From the NCBI RefSeq assembly GCF_000178855.1, contig NZ_ADVG01000004.1, positions 496,001-560,000 on the forward strand: a stretch of 64,000 nt of DNA, read 5' to 3'. Shown piece after piece: positions 61,636 through 64,000 of this stretch (the first letter of the stretch is position 1; each line of letters starts with the position of its first letter). The stretch comes from Ktedonobacter racemifer DSM 44963 (GTDB taxonomy: Bacteria; Chloroflexota; Ktedonobacteria; Ktedonobacterales; Ktedonobacteraceae). Under the pieces are notes generated by a model. That model was not told the origin of the DNA, searched no databases, and saw only the letters and a program-made list of their open reading frames with translations. The translations under genes and the position numbers were made by a program.

Positions 61636-63099
61636 CTATATGGAGAAGTGCTCGCCCTCCAGATAGGGGCGGGCCGCAGCGATAACGGGATCTTGCATAA
61701 AATGCTGTTGCATTTTCTCTCCGCGTAATGCATTATCCAGCGCGGCGATGATCATAGTCTCGTCGAGTACCAGGTAGCGATGTCCAACTGTGCCCGTTGT
61801 CGGATTAACGGCATCATAAAACCCATACGGCCCATATAGCGAGGGATAGCGCACGAGTAGCTCCTCAAGGTTCTTAAAGGCATCCTGGGGTGCCACCGTC
61901 AACGCAAGAAATGAAGCGTGTGGCGTTACTGCTGTTTCGTCATAGGGGCAGCAGTTGCTATTGGAGGCCAGGGCGTGAGCTCCATATGCCAGGTAATTCC
62001 CGGTATCATCAGGCGTACTGGCTGGCGAGAGACCCCAGACGGGATAATGCAACGTCTGCTTGGCGTAGGCGATCTGTGCCTGAGCATAGTGCTGATCATT
62101 CAAGCCAAAGCTGTGCTTTCCCCAGGTAGTTTCGGGAATGATCAGATTGTTCATCAGGCCTTCAAACATGCTCCCACCCCAACTGGGAACAAAGTTGATG
62201 TTATTGGAGCTGTAGTGACCCTCGAAGACGGTAAACGGCTTACCCGACTGGGGATCTGTATAGGTCACATTAGAACCCTGCGGTGGTTGCCCCTGCCAGG
62301 TAAAATCGGCAGGTAGCGTACGCCATGTGCGCCACCAGACATCGCCGGGCATCTTATGGGTGCCAATACCAATGTATGCAGCAATACGCGTTTCGGCATT
62401 GAGCATACCATAATGGAAGGTAGCGGGTCCCTGGTCAGCATTATACCCTCCATACATCTGGCCAGCGGTAATATTCGTGCTCTGGTCACCATTGTCGTAG
62501 AAGATGCCAAAGTCCATTGCGTCAAACAGCGCTGTGGCCCGCTGCGCCAGCTCAGGGAAGGCCTGGCGAACCAGAATTAGGCCCGTTGCATACCAGCCAT
62601 TGTCAACTGTAGAGATAAAAGCGCCCTGCACTGGCTGCCCCTCCTGGTCGCTTCCGCCAGGTCCAGATATCCTATGACCAGTACCAGTGTCGTACCAGCT
62701 AAAAAGGAAGCCTTGCCACTTACTCAGCTTCTCAACCTCGCTCAAGGTCGCGTTAGCTCTCTGAAGGGCCTGCTTATGTGAGATAAAGCCGAGATCCTCG
62801 CCCGCGACAACACTCCAGAAGTAAACCCCTATATTGGTTGGCGAGGTATAGGCACCCCGTGCGGGTGCTCCATTAAAGCCAATGTTGTCGAGTGGCAAAT
62901 GCGTATTGGGGTCAAGATCAGCATCGAAGAAGCGCCATGTCTGAGCCGCTATAGCGTAGAGGGCCGCGCGCTGCGCGCCATTTAACTCTCCAGAAGGCGC
63001 CGCATCGCGCGTAGCAGCATGAGCCACAGGCGCCAATAAGCTCCCCATGGCAAGAATGAACGCTAAGAGCATACCAGAAGTCAAACGCAGTGATTTCAA
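61636..63099 (-). CDS. Secreted glucoamylase-like protein (Glycoamylase/DUF3131 type)
   Basis: 487 aa with a signal peptide (LTSGMLLAFILAMGSLLAPV, cleavage after AHA). The (alpha/alpha)6-type region carries LYAIAAQTWRFFDADLDPNT, TSPTNIGVYFWSVVAGEDLG, QGFLFSWYDTGTGH, STVDNGWYATGLILVRQAFP, PSWGGSMFEGLMNNLIIPET, and the end YGPYGFYDAVNPTTGTVGHR with YLVLDETMIIAALDNALRG. This is the Glycoamylase (PF10091-like) pattern near GH144. It should cleave an extracellular glucan, perhaps a beta-1,2-glucan. Confidence 0.85.
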   Translation of the reverse strand: MKSLRLTSGMLLAFILAMGSLLAPVAHAATRDAAPSGELNGAQRAALYAIAAQTWRFFDADLDPNTHLPLDNIGFNGAPARGAYTSPTNIGVYFWSVVAGEDLGFISHKQALQRANATLSEVEKLSKWQGFLFSWYDTGTGHRISGPGGSDQEGQPVQGAFISTVDNGWYATGLILVRQAFPELAQRATALFDAMDFGIFYDNGDQSTNITAGQMYGGYNADQGPATFHYGMLNAETRIAAYIGIGTHKMPGDVWWRTWRTLPADFTWQGQPPQGSNVTYTDPQSGKPFTVFEGHYSSNNINFVPSWGGSMFEGLMNNLIIPETTWGKHSFGLNDQHYAQAQIAYAKQTLHYPVWGLSPASTPDDTGNYLAYGAHALASNSNCCPYDETAVTPHASFLALTVAPQDAFKNLEELLVRYPSLYGPYGFYDAVNPTTGTVGHRYLVLDETMIIAALDNALRGEKMQQHFMQDPVIAAARPYLEGEHFSI

Positions 63100-63219
63100 G
63101 TTCCTTCTCTCCTCTCGTCTTTGAGACGATTCCGTTCTTTACTATTACCAAGTATAGATACATGCATCTACCACGTCAATGGTTGCATGCATGCTATTTA
63201 TCTCGGCTCGCAAGCTCGC

Positions 63220-63290
63220 CTCAGGGTAAGGGTCATGGGCGTGTAATGCGGGCGCTGCCCGCATTACACGCCCATGACCCTTACCCTGAG
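63220..63290. repeat. Long palindrome, 34-bp arms
   Basis: CTCAGGGTAAGGGTCATGGG...TGCGGGC and its perfect complement around a 3-base loop, 120 bp upstream of the glucoamylase start. It is the longest of the palindromes in the window. Confidence 0.85.
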
Positions 63291-63631
63291 TGCCGCAGGC
63301 GCGAAGGTTCTCTCGCAATGAAGACTACAGCTAAAGCATGAAACCGCTTCTTATCGACATTCCTTTGTTTTCTCATCCTTATCATATAACATGGATACAG
63401 TTCTATCCACGCTCTCCAGCCTCTTTTTTGAATCCTTAAATGGTTTTTGACACCTGATTTTGACACCTTATGCGTTTTCTTTGGATCTGACCAATTATTC
63501 TTGGATTTCAACTATAGCAGTTTTATCTCCATAGTCTACTATATACTAAAATATCCCTATATGCCTTTATTTTTGTATATACTTGCAGAGTATGAATAAT
63601 TTCTAATTGATTGCGCTGAAAGGGACTGCGG
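63291..63631. other. Gene-free AT-rich stretch
   Basis: No supportable gene. It is AT-rich toward 63600 and probably contains the promoter of the frame starting at 63632. Confidence 0.4.
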
Positions 63632-64000
63632 ATGGCTCGTGCAATTACTGAGAACACCTTATTCTATGGCGACAACTTTGATATCCTCCGTGAATATTTT
63701 ATTGATGAATGTGTTTTGCGCCCGTGGGGTATCTTAAAAAGAGAACTGTATGAGATGCTTATGGCACGCATGACCCTGACAAAGGTAAGTTGCATGCCAG
63801 CAAGAAAAAGAGAAATAATAAAGAAAGTCGTACAAGAGGGAATTTTCATGGCAACTTTTGTAGAAGTCCAGACACAACATCCACACCCTGACAGTCTTCT
63901 GGCTAAAGTGGTATCTGGTACTCCCTTGCTGAACAACAAGGACCAGGGGTTAATAGCAGAGGTCCCTTCCCAGCGTTGGAATCGCGAGACATTCTCTTGG
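63632..64000 (+). CDS. DNA methyltransferase-like N-terminus joined to unknown sequence, partial
   Basis: Open from ATG 63632 (AAAGGGA upstream) to the window edge. The first 25 residues (ARAITENTLFYGDNFDILRE, YFIDE) match the start of type III/N4-N6 adenine methyltransferases (N-T-L-x-Y-G-D-N-x-D-I-L-R-E). The expected next motif (V-D-L-I-Y-L-D-P-P-F) is absent; instead it reads RELYEMLMARMTLTKV and ATFVEVQTQHPHPDSLLAKV. Either a deletion joined two genes or this is a relic with a lucky open frame. The 3' end is outside the window. Confidence 0.45.
   Translation, partial: MARAITENTLFYGDNFDILREYFIDECVLRPWGILKRELYEMLMARMTLTKVSCMPARKREIIKKVVQEGIFMATFVEVQTQHPHPDSLLAKVVSGTPLLNNKDQGLIAEVPSQRWNRETFSW

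Overview
The window looks like a plasmid or accessory chromosomal region of a soil filamentous Chloroflexota bacterium, most like the Ktedonobacteria. This is inferred from gene style, not from any search. The support is mixed GC, several F420-dependent enzymes, a Hanks-type kinase with a Thr/Pro-rich tail, XRE/TPR and MmyB regulators, small zinc-ribbon membrane proteins, and a very high load of transposons and pseudogenes. About half of the window is mobile DNA or relics of it.

Layout. 1-2.2 kb: a MITE-like repeat pair around a GC-rich SnoaL-like gene and a UbiB tail fragment. 2.2-5 kb: a two-gene membrane operon (polytopic membrane domain fused to an alpha/beta hydrolase, plus an 8-TM protein). 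5-7.3 kb: Tn7-like end repeats around a zinc-ribbon membrane protein. 7.6-10.6 kb: formamidase, a broken oxidoreductase, IS relics and a polysaccharide deacetylase. 10.9-13.5 kb: a TnpB element and an IS630. 13.8-15.7 kb: a Ser/Thr kinase. 16.2-17.3 kb: a mini-transposon with Tn7-like ends carrying an SRPBCC gene. 17.6-20.3 kb: a decayed CRISPR-like array, a dead tyrosine recombinase, and a YccF-like gene split by a second TnpB element. 20.4-25.4 kb: regulators and small hypothetical genes. 25.4-36.1 kb: ISL3, a 5'-truncated histidine kinase, an IS-split TerD-like gene preceded by a permuted tRNA-like RNA, ISAs1, IS6 and a broken TnsA-like gene. 36.3-45.8 kb: an SDR/MmyB-regulator pair, DinB, and nested ISL3, IS6, IS630 and IS5 copies.

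47-63 kb is calmer and looks like chromosomal backbone: two LLM (F420) oxidoreductases, a complete ECF transporter operon (S, small membrane protein, fused A-A ATPase, T) followed by a HAD hydrolase, an MFS exporter, an F420-type nitroreductase and a secreted glucoamylase-like enzyme. Long perfect palindromes and terminators separate these genes.

The most interesting points are three. First, a circularly permuted tRNA-like RNA (32423-32490) lies about 136 nt upstream of a TerD-like gene that is split by an IS200/605-type element; removing that element restores the reading frame exactly. Second, all five IS200/605-type left ends sit directly after the same pentamer, TTCAC, which predicts the TnpB target motif. 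Third, five dispersed double-repeat ends of a Tn7-like family form at least two internally deleted mini-transposons.
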